A stretch of 64,000 nucleotides of DNA from Saccharomonospora xinjiangensis XJ-54 (GTDB lineage: Bacteria; Actinomycetota; Actinomycetes; Mycobacteriales; Pseudonocardiaceae). The translations under genes were made by a program, and so were the position numbers. The notes beneath the pieces were generated by a model. The model saw only the letters and a list, made by a program, of their open reading frames with translations, was not told the DNA's origin and did no database searches. Numbering within the stretch: position 1 is the stretch's first letter; each line of letters begins with the position of its first letter. Of this stretch, positions 26,466 to 34,846 are shown piece by piece. The stretch is from assembly GCF_000258175.1 (NCBI RefSeq), contig NZ_JH636049.1, positions 4,131,482-4,195,481 on the forward strand, written 5' to 3'.

Positions 26466-26476
26466 GCCGCCCACAC

Positions 26477-26502
26477 CGTTTCGTTCGTGGCACCCGAGGG
26501 TA
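26477..26502 (+). promoter_or_regulatory. SigB/SigF-type promoter of the hemerythrin gene
   Basis: GTTT, 16 bases, then GGGTAG matches the actinobacterial general-stress sigma pattern GTTT-N(15-17)-GGGTA. Transcription would start about 35 bases before the ATG. TTCGTTCGT, overlapping the -35 side, is repeated inverted as ACGAACGAA at 26525-26533. Confidence 0.6.
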
Positions 26503-26544
26503 GTACGCGGCGCACACCGACCGTGACGAACGAAGGGACAGGCG

Positions 26545-27108
26545 ATGACGAGCACGTCCGGGTCCGACCTGATCGATGTCATCACCGAGGACCACCGGCA
26601 GGTGGAGCTGGTGTTCGAGCAGCTGGAGGACCCCAGGGTGGAGCCGGGGCGCCGCAAGGAGCTGGTGGACCACGTGATCGCCGAACTCGTGCGGCACTCG
26701 GTGGCCGAGGAACAGCATGTGTACCCGGCCGCGCGCCGCCACCTCCACGACGGCGACGAGATCGCCGACCACGAGATCGCCGAGCACGCCGAGGTCGAGC
26801 GCCTGATGAAACGGCTCGAGGGTCTCGACGCCACCGAGCCGGCATTCGACAGCCTTGTGCGGGAGCTGATCGACTCGATCCGCCACCACGTCGAGGAGGA
26901 GGAGCGGGATCTCCTGCCGAAGCTACGGGCCGTCTGCGACGAGCAGGAGCTACGCGAGCTGGGGGAGAAGGTGATCGAGGCGAAGCGAACGGCTCCGACG
27001 AGGCCGCACCCGGCCGCGCCCGACATGCCACCGGCCAACCGCATCCTCGACCCCGGCGCCGGGCTCGTCGATCGTCTGCGCGACAAGCTGACCGGCAGGG
27101 AGGTCTGA
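26545..27108 (+). CDS. Hemerythrin HHE-domain protein
   Basis: A 187-aa cytoplasmic protein whose residues 8-140 form a hemerythrin-like bundle. The iron-ligand pattern is clear: ITEDHRQVE, LVRHSVAEEQHVYP, then DHEIAEHAEVERLM and IRHHVEEEERDLLP. The C-terminal 40 residues are Pro-rich and basic. Such proteins bind oxygen, NO or iron under stress. It sits behind a stress-sigma promoter and directly before the oxidase cluster. Confidence 0.9.
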   Translation: MTSTSGSDLIDVITEDHRQVELVFEQLEDPRVEPGRRKELVDHVIAELVRHSVAEEQHVYPAARRHLHDGDEIADHEIAEHAEVERLMKRLEGLDATEPAFDSLVRELIDSIRHHVEEEERDLLPKLRAVCDEQELRELGEKVIEAKRTAPTRPHPAAPDMPPANRILDPGAGLVDRLRDKLTGREV

Positions 27109-27138
27109 GCGACGTCTGAGCGACGACTGAGCGACGTC
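27106..27138. repeat. Three tandem 11-bp units
   Basis: TGAGCGACGTC, TGAGCGACGAC and TGAGCGACGTC run head to tail, and the first contains the hemerythrin stop codon. The 11-bp period equals about one DNA turn. It lies 28 bases before the next promoter. Confidence 0.55.
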
Positions 27139-27165
27139 GAACGACCCTGAGGGCGGTCACACCGC

Positions 27166-27191
27166 GTTTGTGGCCGACCGCGCCCGGGTAC
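27166..27191 (+). promoter_or_regulatory. SigB/SigF-type promoter of the oxidase operon
   Basis: GTTT, 16 bases, then GGGTAC is an exact match to the stress-sigma pattern, with the same spacing as the promoter of the hemerythrin gene. A start near 27199 gives a 5' leader of about 70 bases to the GTG of subunit II. Confidence 0.65.
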
Positions 27192-27267
27192 CAGCCCGCA
27201 GTCGGTCCTGCCCCGTGACAGCGGGATGCGGCGACCGCTGTCGCGAGGTGGCTGTCGGGAGGCGCGT

Positions 27268-27915
27268 GTGGAGTTTCGGCGGGTGTTCGAGGAGGTCTTC
27301 CGCTTCGAGGTGGCTGTCGCCGTGGCCGTGTTCGCGGTCGTGTCCCTCGTGTTGTTGGGATCATTGGCTTTCTCCCGCCGTCGCGCCCCCGACCGGCGAA
27401 AGCGGCACTCGCACCCCGTCGTGGAGGGCACGTACGCGGTGCTGCTGGCTGGGGTCGCGGCCGTCATCGTCCTCGTCACCTTCTCGGCCGACGACGAGGT
27501 GCAGGAGGCGGTCAACGCCGAGACGCCGACGGCGGCACCGCAGCACCGCGTCACGGTGGAGTCGTTCCAGTGGTGCTGGCGCTTCGGCTACCCCGGCGGC
27601 GAGAGGTCCGTCACCGGGGAGTGCCGCGAGGACGGAACGGGCCTGCCCACCCTCGTGGTCCCTGTGGGGAAACCCGTGCAGCTGACCCTCACCTCGTCCG
27701 ACGTCATTCACTCGTTCTGGATTCCCGAGCTCGCTGTCAAGATCGACGCCTTCCCCGGCCACGACAACACGGTGACCCTCACCTTCGACGAGGAGGGCCG
27801 CTGGCTGGGCAAGTGCGCCGAGTTCTGCGGGCCGTACCACCCGGCCATGCACTTCCACGTGCGCGCCGTCTCGCCGGAGAAGTACCAGCAGTGGCTGGAA
27901 GGCGCCGCGGTATGA
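27268..27915 (+). CDS. ctaC: Heme-copper oxidase subunit II (CuA protein)
   Basis: A 215-aa subunit II with two N-terminal helices (about 8-32 and 50-72) and an outer cupredoxin domain. The CuA site is complete: His in DVIHSFWIPEL, then CAEFCGPYHPAM with both Cys, Glu, His and Met. QWCWRF is the usual aromatic electron-entry segment. GGGAGG five bases upstream favours the GTG at 27268; an ATG at 27226 is possible. There is no lipobox and no fused cytochrome c domain. Overlaps ctaD by four bases. Confidence 0.9.
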   Translation: MEFRRVFEEVFRFEVAVAVAVFAVVSLVLLGSLAFSRRRAPDRRKRHSHPVVEGTYAVLLAGVAAVIVLVTFSADDEVQEAVNAETPTAAPQHRVTVESFQWCWRFGYPGGERSVTGECREDGTGLPTLVVPVGKPVQLTLTSSDVIHSFWIPELAVKIDAFPGHDNTVTLTFDEEGRWLGKCAEFCGPYHPAMHFHVRAVSPEKYQQWLEGAAV

Positions 27916-29546
27916 CCGCCACCACCGTCGAAGCGGTGCCCTCGCCGCGTCCGTGGCTGACCACCACCGACCACAAGCGCATCGCCGTGCTCACGGCGGG
28001 GACCGCACTGGTGCTGCTGTTCATCATGGGCGCGCTCGCGCTCACCATGCGCGCTCAACTGGCCCGGCCCGATCAGTCTCTTGTGGACAACGACACCTAC
28101 AACCAGCTCTTCACCATGCACGGGTCGGGCATGATCTACCTCGTCGTCACGCCCATCGCGCTGGCCATGGGGCTGTATCTCGTGCCGTTGCAGGTCGGTT
28201 CGCCCACGGTGGCGGCACCGCGCACCACCATGCTCGGCTACTGGCTGTACGTCCTCGGTGCTCTCGCGGTGCTGTCCGGGTTCCTCACCGCCGGTGGTGC
28301 GGCGAAGGAGGGCTGGACGGCCTACACCCCGCTGTCGAGTGCCCAGTTCTCGCCGGGGGTCGGCACGGACCTGTGGATCGCTGGCAACTTCGCCTCCAGC
28401 CTCGGGATGATCCTCATCGGCGGCACGGTGCTGTGGACGGCGCTGCTGAAGCGCGCGCCGGGGATGACCATGCTGCGCCTTCCCGTATTCACGTGGTCGA
28501 TGGTCGCCACCAACCTCATGGTGCTGGCCGCGTTCCCCTCGCTGCTCATCGCGCTGGGCTTGCTCGCGCTGGGGCGGATGAGCCCGCAGGTGTTCTCCGA
28601 CAACATCTTCAACATCGGCTACCAGCATCTCTTCTGGTTCTACGGCCATCCCGTCGTGTACGTGATGTTCTTCCCGTTCCTCGGCGCGGTGGCCGAGGTG
28701 CTGGCGACGTTCGCGGGGCGCCGGTTCTTCGGTTACCGGGCCACGGTGCTGTCGTTGCTGGCCTTCGCGGCGCTGTCGATGAGCGTGTGGGGCCACCACC
28801 TGTTCACCACGGGGCAGGCCGCCAACGACTATTACTCACTGACGTCGATCATGCTGCTCGTGCCCGCCGGTATCGAGTACTTCTCGATGCTGGCCACGGT
28901 GGTGGGGGCGAAGCTGCGCTTCGCGGTCCCGATGCTGTTCGCCCTCGCCTTCGTCCCCCAGTTCTTGATCGGCGGGCTCACCGGCATCATGGTCGCCACA
29001 CCCGCGCTGGACTACCAGATGCACGACTCGTACTTCGTGGTCGCGCACTTCCACTACACGCTCTTCGCCGGGAGCCTGTTCGGCCTCTTCGCCGGGTTCT
29101 ACTTCTGGTTCCCGAAGGTCACCGGGGCGATGCTGGGCACCGTGCTCGGGCACGTCCACTTCTGGCTGCTGCTCGTGGGCACCAACCTGACGTTCGTGCC
29201 CATGTTCTTCCTCGGCCTCGACGGCATGCCCCGGCGCGTCGCCACCTACCTGCCCCAGGACGGCTTCGGCACACTGAACCTGCTGTCCTCGGTCGGGTCG
29301 TGGATCGTGGGGCTCGGCATGGTCGCGTTCGCGGTGAACATCGTGGTGTCGCTGGCGCGGAGGCGGGGCAGGGCGGCACCGAACGACCCGTGGCACGCGC
29401 ACACCCTGGAATGGGCGACCTCGTCGCCGCCACCGCCGTTGAACTTCGACGCCGCGCACCCGCTGCCGTCCGTGCGCAGCTTCGCCCCTCTGCTCGACCA
29501 GCGCCACGATCGGGCCGAGGGGCGGCGCACCCGGGAGCCCGCATGA
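27912..29546 (+). CDS. ctaD: Divergent heme-copper oxidase subunit I
   Basis: A 544-aa subunit I with about 12 helices. Heme and CuB ligands are all visible: MHGSGMIYL, YGHPVVYVM (His-Tyr pair), WGHHLFTTG and HDSYFVVAHFHYTLFAG. Two conserved proton-channel positions differ from the usual aa3 type: GHPEVY reads GHPVVY (Glu to Val), and TGIK reads AGIE (Thr and Lys replaced). It therefore looks like a variant oxidase rather than the housekeeping enzyme. The start overlaps ctaC (ATGA), and the end overlaps a small membrane protein. No subunit III gene is present in the cluster. Confidence 0.9.
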   Translation: MTATTVEAVPSPRPWLTTTDHKRIAVLTAGTALVLLFIMGALALTMRAQLARPDQSLVDNDTYNQLFTMHGSGMIYLVVTPIALAMGLYLVPLQVGSPTVAAPRTTMLGYWLYVLGALAVLSGFLTAGGAAKEGWTAYTPLSSAQFSPGVGTDLWIAGNFASSLGMILIGGTVLWTALLKRAPGMTMLRLPVFTWSMVATNLMVLAAFPSLLIALGLLALGRMSPQVFSDNIFNIGYQHLFWFYGHPVVYVMFFPFLGAVAEVLATFAGRRFFGYRATVLSLLAFAALSMSVWGHHLFTTGQAANDYYSLTSIMLLVPAGIEYFSMLATVVGAKLRFAVPMLFALAFVPQFLIGGLTGIMVATPALDYQMHDSYFVVAHFHYTLFAGSLFGLFAGFYFWFPKVTGAMLGTVLGHVHFWLLLVGTNLTFVPMFFLGLDGMPRRVATYLPQDGFGTLNLLSSVGSWIVGLGMVAFAVNIVVSLARRRGRAAPNDPWHAHTLEWATSSPPPPLNFDAAHPLPSVRSFAPLLDQRHDRAEGRRTREPA

Positions 29547-30046
29547 GAGCGTGGCAGGTCGTGCTCGGCTGGGGCGTCGTCAACGCGGTCCTGGCCGGTC
29601 TGCTGTGGACATTCGAGGAGCATCCGCTCGTCGTCGCCCTCTACGCGGGTCCCGCGCTGGCGACGGTGCTCGCCGCGATCCTCGTGCGGCACACCCGCCG
29701 CGCCCCGGCAGGCGAGGAGCCGCAACGCCTGGCCACCACCAGCGCCTCGGCCCTGCTCGCCGCACTCGCCGTCGTCCTCGCCGCGCTCGGCCTCGTCTAC
29801 GGGTACTGGTTGATCGTGCTCGCGGCGGTGGCGCTCGTCGCCGCGTTCGCCCGTGCCCGCAGGGAACGACTTCCTCCCGGAGTCGAGACGGCACCGACCC
29901 GCGTGCCGAGCCTGCACACCACCCTGCCGGGGCAGGCGCGTGAACTCGACGGCGTGGCGAAGGGTGTGCGCGTCGCCGCGGTGGCCGCCATCGGTCTGCG
30001 GGGCCTGAGCGCCGTGCGCCGGTTGTTGAGGAGCAGGAGACCGTGA
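29543..30046 (+). CDS. Small membrane protein of the oxidase operon
   Basis: A 167-aa protein with about four hydrophobic helices between residues 5 and 105 and a basic C-terminal part ending RLLRSRRP. No family is recognised. Four-base overlaps with ctaD and with the next gene show tight co-translation, so it is probably an accessory or assembly subunit of the oxidase. Confidence 0.65.
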   Translation: MRAWQVVLGWGVVNAVLAGLLWTFEEHPLVVALYAGPALATVLAAILVRHTRRAPAGEEPQRLATTSASALLAALAVVLAALGLVYGYWLIVLAAVALVAAFARARRERLPPGVETAPTRVPSLHTTLPGQARELDGVAKGVRVAAVAAIGLRGLSAVRRLLRSRRP

Positions 30047-30495
30047 CGTCCGCAGTGCACATGGCCGCGATGGGCCTCGCGATCTCCGTTGTCGCACCCG
30101 CGCTCGTGCTGATGACGCGGCGCGGGGTGGCGTGGCAGCGGGTACCCGCGCCACCGCTGCTGGTGCTTCCCGCCTTCGTGGCGCTGCACGCCGTGGTGAC
30201 GGTGGCGGGGCACGCCGTGACCGCGTTCTTCCCGTGGCTCGCCCTGCACGCTGCGTTGTTCGCGGGCGCGGTGTGGTTCTGGCTTCCCGTTCTGGTGGGA
30301 GAGCGCGGCGCGGCTCTGCGCAGCGTGTACCTGTTCCTCGCCGGTCCCGCACTCGACCTCTCAGCCATCTATCTGATCATCGTGGGGGACGTGGCAGGCG
30401 GTTTGGCCATGATCGTCGCCATGCTGCCCATCGGGCTCGCCGCCGTGGCCGTGACATGGCGGTGGATCACGGACGAGGAGCGGCGAGCGTGGTGA
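30043..30495 (+). CDS. Small membrane protein, CtaG-like
   Basis: A 150-aa protein with about four helices. HMAAM...APALVL at the N-terminus, ALHAALFAGAVWFWLPVLV and the closing YLFLAGPALDLSAIYLI resemble a shortened CtaG (CuB insertion factor), which is otherwise around 250-300 aa. The resemblance is by eye only. The GTG start and stop both overlap neighbours, fixing it in the operon. Confidence 0.55.
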   Translation: MTSAVHMAAMGLAISVVAPALVLMTRRGVAWQRVPAPPLLVLPAFVALHAVVTVAGHAVTAFFPWLALHAALFAGAVWFWLPVLVGERGAALRSVYLFLAGPALDLSAIYLIIVGDVAGGLAMIVAMLPIGLAAVAVTWRWITDEERRAW

Positions 30496-32048
30496 CGGCG
30501 AAACTCGCGGACGCGGTGGACAGGCGGTTCCAAGCGGCCAAGGGGCTGCGGACCCGCGCCAACAAGGTGTTCCCCGAACACTTCTCGTTCCTGTTCGGCG
30601 AGATCGCCCTCTACAGCTTCGTGGTGCTGCTGCTCTCCGGGGTCTTCCTCACGTTCTTCTTCGACCCCTCGATGATCAAGGTGTCCTATGACGGCGCGTA
30701 CGAACTCGCGGAGGGCGTGCGGATGTCCCGGGCGTTCGCCACAACGCTCGACCTGTCGTTCGAGGTCAGAGGTGGACTGCTGGTGCGTCAGGTCCACCAT
30801 TGGGCCGCACTGGTGTTCGTCGCGGCGATCCTCGTGCACCTGCTGCGCGTGTTCTTCACCGGAGCCTTCCGCACCCCGAGGGAGGCGAACTGGCTGATCG
30901 GCGTGTTCCTGCTCGCGCTCGCCGTCGCCGAGGGGTTCGCAGGCTACTCACTGCCCGACGACCTGCTCTCCGGAACGGGGCTGCGGATCGCGTCGGGGAT
31001 GATGCTGTCGATTCCCGTCATCGGCACCTGGGTGCACTGGCTGGTGTTCGGAAGCGAGTTCCCCGGAGAAATCATCCTCCCTCGCTTGTTCACCCTCCAC
31101 GTGCTCGTGCTGCCAGGGCTCATCCTCGCTCTCGTGGCCGTTCATCTCGCCAGCGTCTGGTATCAGGAGCACACGCAGTTCCCCGGCAAGCGGAGGCGTG
31201 AGGGCAACGTCGTCGGTACGCGCACGATCCCGGCGTTCGCGTTGAAAAGCACCGGGCTGGCGGCCACCGTCGCGGCCGTGCTGCTGCTCATGGGCGCCCT
31301 GCTCCAGATCAATCCCGTGTTCGACTACGGCCCGTACAAACCCGGAGCGGTCTCCACGTTCGCGCAACCCGACTGGTATCTGCTGTTCGTGGAGGGTGCG
31401 CTTCGCCTGTTCCCCGCGTGGGACCTCGTCCTGTGGGACACCTACCGCGTTCCCGCACCGTTCTGGCCTGCCGTGGTGCTGCCGCTGGTGCTGTTCACCG
31501 TGGTGGCGCTGTATCCGTTCGTGGAAGGCAGGCTCACGAAGAGCACGCGGCGGCGTCACAACCTCGCCCAGCGTCCTCGGGACGTACCCGCACGCACCGC
31601 GCTGGGAGTCATGGGGATCGCCTTCTACGTGATCCTGCTGCTCATGGGCATCGACGACGTGATCTCGATGGTGTTCCAGGTGTCCGTTGACCGGATCGTG
31701 TGGATCGGTAGGGTCGCCGTGTTCGCGGTGCCGCCGCTTGTGTACTGGCTGACGTACCGGTGGTGCCTGCGGTTGCAGCGCGCCGACCGCGATGTCCTCA
31801 CCAGGGGCGTTCGGACCGGTGTCGTCCGGCCGGAGGGCGGGGGAAGGCATTTCGTCGAGGTGCGGGAGCCGCTGTACGGCAGGACGGCCGATGGTCGTGC
31901 CGTGCGGCCCCGATACCGGGGCAACCGGCTGCCGACCCTGCCGACGCACCTGCGCACCAGGCCACAGGAGCAGCCCCCGCCTGGATCCCCGCCTCAGTCC
32001 CCTCCTCCACCCCCGCCTCCGTCCCCACCCCCGCGCGACCGTCCCTGA
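30492..32048 (+). CDS. qcrB: Cytochrome b of a bc1-type complex
   Basis: A 518-aa cytochrome b. Heme ligands lie in VHHWAALVFVAAILVHLLR and in LHVLVLPGLILALVAVHLA. PDWYLL stands for the quinol-site PEWY motif in its actinobacterial form. The C-terminus ends in a Pro-rich tail. It starts at GTG 30492 within the stop of the preceding gene. Its presence in the same operon as a CuA oxidase suggests a quinol:oxygen supercomplex. The diheme cytochrome c (QcrC) that normally links the two parts is absent from this window. Confidence 0.9.
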   Translation: MTAKLADAVDRRFQAAKGLRTRANKVFPEHFSFLFGEIALYSFVVLLLSGVFLTFFFDPSMIKVSYDGAYELAEGVRMSRAFATTLDLSFEVRGGLLVRQVHHWAALVFVAAILVHLLRVFFTGAFRTPREANWLIGVFLLALAVAEGFAGYSLPDDLLSGTGLRIASGMMLSIPVIGTWVHWLVFGSEFPGEIILPRLFTLHVLVLPGLILALVAVHLASVWYQEHTQFPGKRRREGNVVGTRTIPAFALKSTGLAATVAAVLLLMGALLQINPVFDYGPYKPGAVSTFAQPDWYLLFVEGALRLFPAWDLVLWDTYRVPAPFWPAVVLPLVLFTVVALYPFVEGRLTKSTRRRHNLAQRPRDVPARTALGVMGIAFYVILLLMGIDDVISMVFQVSVDRIVWIGRVAVFAVPPLVYWLTYRWCLRLQRADRDVLTRGVRTGVVRPEGGGRHFVEVREPLYGRTADGRAVRPRYRGNRLPTLPTHLRTRPQEQPPPGSPPQSPPPPPPPSPPPRDRP

Positions 32049-32205
32049 AATACCAACACCCGTACGTAACCTGCGGACACACCGAGGTGGTAGCTCAACA
32101 GTGGGCGTGTCCGCACTTCCTGCACGGGTGTTGGCACCTCATGCACGGGTGTTGGCACCTCATGCACGGGTGTTGGTACTTCTTGCACGGGTGTTGGCAG
32201 GCTGC
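32040..32205. repeat. 21-bp tandem repeat array (two inverted and five direct units)
   Basis: Five 21-bp units run from 32101 to 32205; the second and third are identical (GCACGGGTGTTGGCACCTCA plus T). Two further degenerate units lie in opposite orientation at 32040-32081, the first covering the qcrB stop codon. The inverted arrangement lets the transcript fold into a long stem between convergent qcrB and qcrA. Related units occur at 48563-48625 and 53868-53909. Confidence 0.8.
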
Positions 32206-32258
32206 GCACCAACGTCCGTGCGCAGCCTCCGGCACGCCGCAGCGGGATGGAAAAGCTC

Positions 32259-33350
32259 TCAGCCGAGTTCCCAGAAGCCAGGGCCGACGGGTCCGGTGAA
32301 GTCGCCCGTAGCGACGAAGTGGCCGTCGGGGTGCAGCGCGATGGGCAGTTGCGGCAAAGCGCGGGCAGCGGGACCGAACGTCGGCCTCGCGTAGGCGGTG
32401 AGGTCGAACTGCGACTGGTGACACGGGCACATCAACCGGCGCGTCGCGGTCTCGAACATCCCCACCGGGCATCCGAGGTGGGTACAGAGACGGGAGTACG
32501 CGTAGTAGTCGCGGTAGTTCAGGCCCGCGCGATCGGCGCGCTCGGCCATCGCCGTGCCCTCGGGCAGCCGGTACAGCGTCGCGGGGTTGTCCGACTCCTC
32601 GAACGCCTTCGCGAGTGCCTCGGGATCGTCCCGTTCGGACTCCCGGAACGGGAAGACGGGCACCGTGGAGCCGGGCGCGAGGTCCTCGGGGCGGACCAGC
32701 ACCACCTCGGTGGGCTCCCCGGTGTCCATCCGCAGGTACACGGTCTCGCCGTCGGGGGAGTGCCAGCCGGTGTGCCACGGGGTGTCCTCGGGTGAGGTCG
32801 TGTGGGTGCGCCGGTCCCAGGGATCACGGACGAACGCGCCGACGCCCACGATGCCGAGGCTCGCTCCCAGCGTGCTCGCGGCCACGGCCATCGCCCTGCC
32901 AAACACCGAGCGCCGCCGCAGGCCGGTCCGCTCCTGCGCATCGGCGACCGTGGCGGCGAACGTCGCCCTGTCCTCGGAGGTGGAGCCGTTCTCAAGGTGC
33001 CGTCGCTGCACGGAGACCTCGCGGGGCAGTAGTCGCTTCGCCGTGAGGAGCAACGCCGCCGCGAGGCCGAGGACGGCGAGGCCGAGCAGTGTCCCGAGCA
33101 GCGGAGTGTACAGCCGGTACAGCGTGTGGCCTTCGCCGCCGGGCGTCACGTACCGCCACGGCCACGCCAGGTACACCACGGCAGCGGCCACGGACGCGAT
33201 CACGGTGACGGCCGAGGAGCCGAGGACGAGAAGCCGTCCCCTGCGGTAGCGGGGTGACAGTGGGTGCCGGTCCGAAGGCTCGTATTCGACAATCTCCACG
33301 CCATCGAGTTCGGCTCCGTGCCGCAGCAGTTCGTCGCGATCACTGCCCAC
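32259..33350 (-). CDS. qcrA: Rieske iron-sulfur subunit
   Basis: A 363-aa actinobacterial-type Rieske protein with three helices (about 43-65, 85-112 and 150-173) and a C-terminal cluster domain. The 2Fe-2S ligands are seen in CTHLGCPVG and CPCHQSQFD. The GTG at 33350 has GGGAGG upstream; longer frames lack support. It is convergent to qcrB rather than in the usual qcrCAB order, and has its own promoter region divergent from hisS. Confidence 0.9.
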   Translation of the reverse strand: MGSDRDELLRHGAELDGVEIVEYEPSDRHPLSPRYRRGRLLVLGSSAVTVIASVAAAVVYLAWPWRYVTPGGEGHTLYRLYTPLLGTLLGLAVLGLAAALLLTAKRLLPREVSVQRRHLENGSTSEDRATFAATVADAQERTGLRRRSVFGRAMAVAASTLGASLGIVGVGAFVRDPWDRRTHTTSPEDTPWHTGWHSPDGETVYLRMDTGEPTEVVLVRPEDLAPGSTVPVFPFRESERDDPEALAKAFEESDNPATLYRLPEGTAMAERADRAGLNYRDYYAYSRLCTHLGCPVGMFETATRRLMCPCHQSQFDLTAYARPTFGPAARALPQLPIALHPDGHFVATGDFTGPVGPGFWELG

Positions 33351-33448
33351 CGTCCACCTCCCACCGTCCGGCGCTCGGCCCGACGGTGAGTAGCCGCTCG
33401 ATCGCGCCACAAAACCGTATAACGCCCTATACGCTGAGACTCCGATCG

Positions 33449-33464
33449 CCCCTCGCGCGAGGGG
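33449..33464. promoter_or_regulatory. 16-bp perfect palindrome between qcrA and hisS
   Basis: CCCCTCGCGCGAGGGG has no central spacer and lies in the 184-base divergent gap. An AT-rich inverted pair, GTATA and TATAC, is about 20 bases to the left and may mark the promoter. A dimeric repressor could bind here. Confidence 0.4.
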
Positions 33465-33534
33465 TGACGCGCCTCGCGGCGAGAGACGCGGGACAATGGG
33501 CGTCGAGTCAACGACATCGGAGGACACGACGATC

Positions 33535-34833
33535 ATGGCGAAGGCCGCCGAGCCACCCTCAGGCACCCGGGACTTCCTCGCGGACGACGTTCGTCGCCGC
33601 AAGGCCGCGTTCGACACGGTCTCGGGCGTCTTCGAGCATTACGGGTTCGATCCGCTGGAGACTCCGGCGTTCGAGCGGCTCGAGGTCTTCGCGGGCAAGC
33701 TCGGCGATGAGGCGAGCGCGCTCATCTTCAAGATCCTCAAGCGCGGGGTGCACGAGGCGACCGGCGAGGCGGACCTCGCGCTGCGCTACGACCACACCGT
33801 GCCGCTGGCCAGGGTCGTCGGCACCTACGGCAGCCGGCTGCCATCCCCCTACAAGCGCTACGCCATCGGGCCGGTGTGGCGCGCCGACCGGCCGGCGAAG
33901 GGCCGGTTCCGCGAATTCACGCAGTGCGACATCGACACGGTGGGCTCGGCATCGCCGCTGGCGGACGCCGAAGTGCTCTGGGCGATCCACGATGGACTGA
34001 AGGCGCTGGGCGTCGAGAACTTCCGCGTGCTGGTGAACAGCCGCAAGGCACTGCACGGGCTGCTTGAGGCGTACGGGATCGCCGAGGAACGCGGCACGGC
34101 TGTGCTCGGCACGCTGGACAAGCTGGACAAGCTGGACCCTGGCGCGGTGGTGGCCGAACTCGCCGACCGTGGGCTGGACGCGCGCACGGCCGAGGAACTG
34201 GTGGGCGACGTGACCGCCGCCGATACCGACCGCGTGCGCAAGCAACTCGACACCACCGAGCGCGGGCGTGAGGGCCTCGCGGAGATCGACCGGCTCCTCG
34301 ATCTGACGTCCGGGCTGCCGGAGGGTCGCGTCGTGTACACGCCGCGCATGGTGCGGGGCCTCGACTACTACACCGGGCCGATCTTCGAGGTGGTGGCAGA
34401 GGGCTATCCGGGTTCGATCGCCTCCGGAGGCCGTTACGACGGGCTCGTGGCCAAGCTGGGCGGGCCGGACCTGCCCGCGTGCGGGGGTTCCATCGGTCTC
34501 GAACGCATCCTCGCCATCCAGGCGTCCGGCGCGGAGGCGAGCGGCGGGCTCGACGTCGCGCTGACCGTGCTCGGCGCGGAGGACGCGGTCATGCGCATGG
34601 CCGCCGGCCTGCGTGGCCAGGGCCTGCGCACCGGCGTCTACCTCGGCACGTCGGGCAAGCTGGGCAAGCAGCTCAAGTGGGCCAACGACCAGCGGGCGCG
34701 CGTCGTGCTCATCCACGGTCCCGAGGAGCAGGCCGACGGTGTGGTGACCATGCGGGACATGACCAGCGGCGACCAATTCCGGGTGCCGGTGACCGAGGTC
34801 GCCGCCACGGTGCGCGAACACCTCGGTCGCTGA
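33535..34833 (+). CDS. hisS: Histidyl-tRNA synthetase
   Basis: A 432-aa class II synthetase. Motif 2 reads YKRYAIGPVWRADRPAKGRFREF, the histidine-binding segments are VRGLDYYTGPIFEV and ASGGRYDGL, and an anticodon-binding domain closes the protein. The loop that is LRPEGT in most bacterial enzymes reads LRYDHTVPLARV, the form found in another HisRS subgroup. GGAGGA lies 10 bases before the ATG at 33535; an ATG at 33496 is the alternative. Confidence 0.9.
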   Translation: MAKAAEPPSGTRDFLADDVRRRKAAFDTVSGVFEHYGFDPLETPAFERLEVFAGKLGDEASALIFKILKRGVHEATGEADLALRYDHTVPLARVVGTYGSRLPSPYKRYAIGPVWRADRPAKGRFREFTQCDIDTVGSASPLADAEVLWAIHDGLKALGVENFRVLVNSRKALHGLLEAYGIAEERGTAVLGTLDKLDKLDPGAVVAELADRGLDARTAEELVGDVTAADTDRVRKQLDTTERGREGLAEIDRLLDLTSGLPEGRVVYTPRMVRGLDYYTGPIFEVVAEGYPGSIASGGRYDGLVAKLGGPDLPACGGSIGLERILAIQASGAEASGGLDVALTVLGAEDAVMRMAAGLRGQGLRTGVYLGTSGKLGKQLKWANDQRARVVLIHGPEEQADGVVTMRDMTSGDQFRVPVTEVAATVREHLGR

Positions 34834-34846
34834 TCGCTCGCGCCGC

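Noticed and set aside
32101..32205. Possible CRISPR array
   Set aside because: The 21-bp units abut directly with no spacers, and no cas genes are present.
31994..32212. Short frame encoding a VPTPVHE heptad repeat
   Set aside because: It arises from the 21-bp DNA repeat read in one frame; similar peptides appear at the other two arrays without ribosome sites, so the repeat is treated as non-coding.
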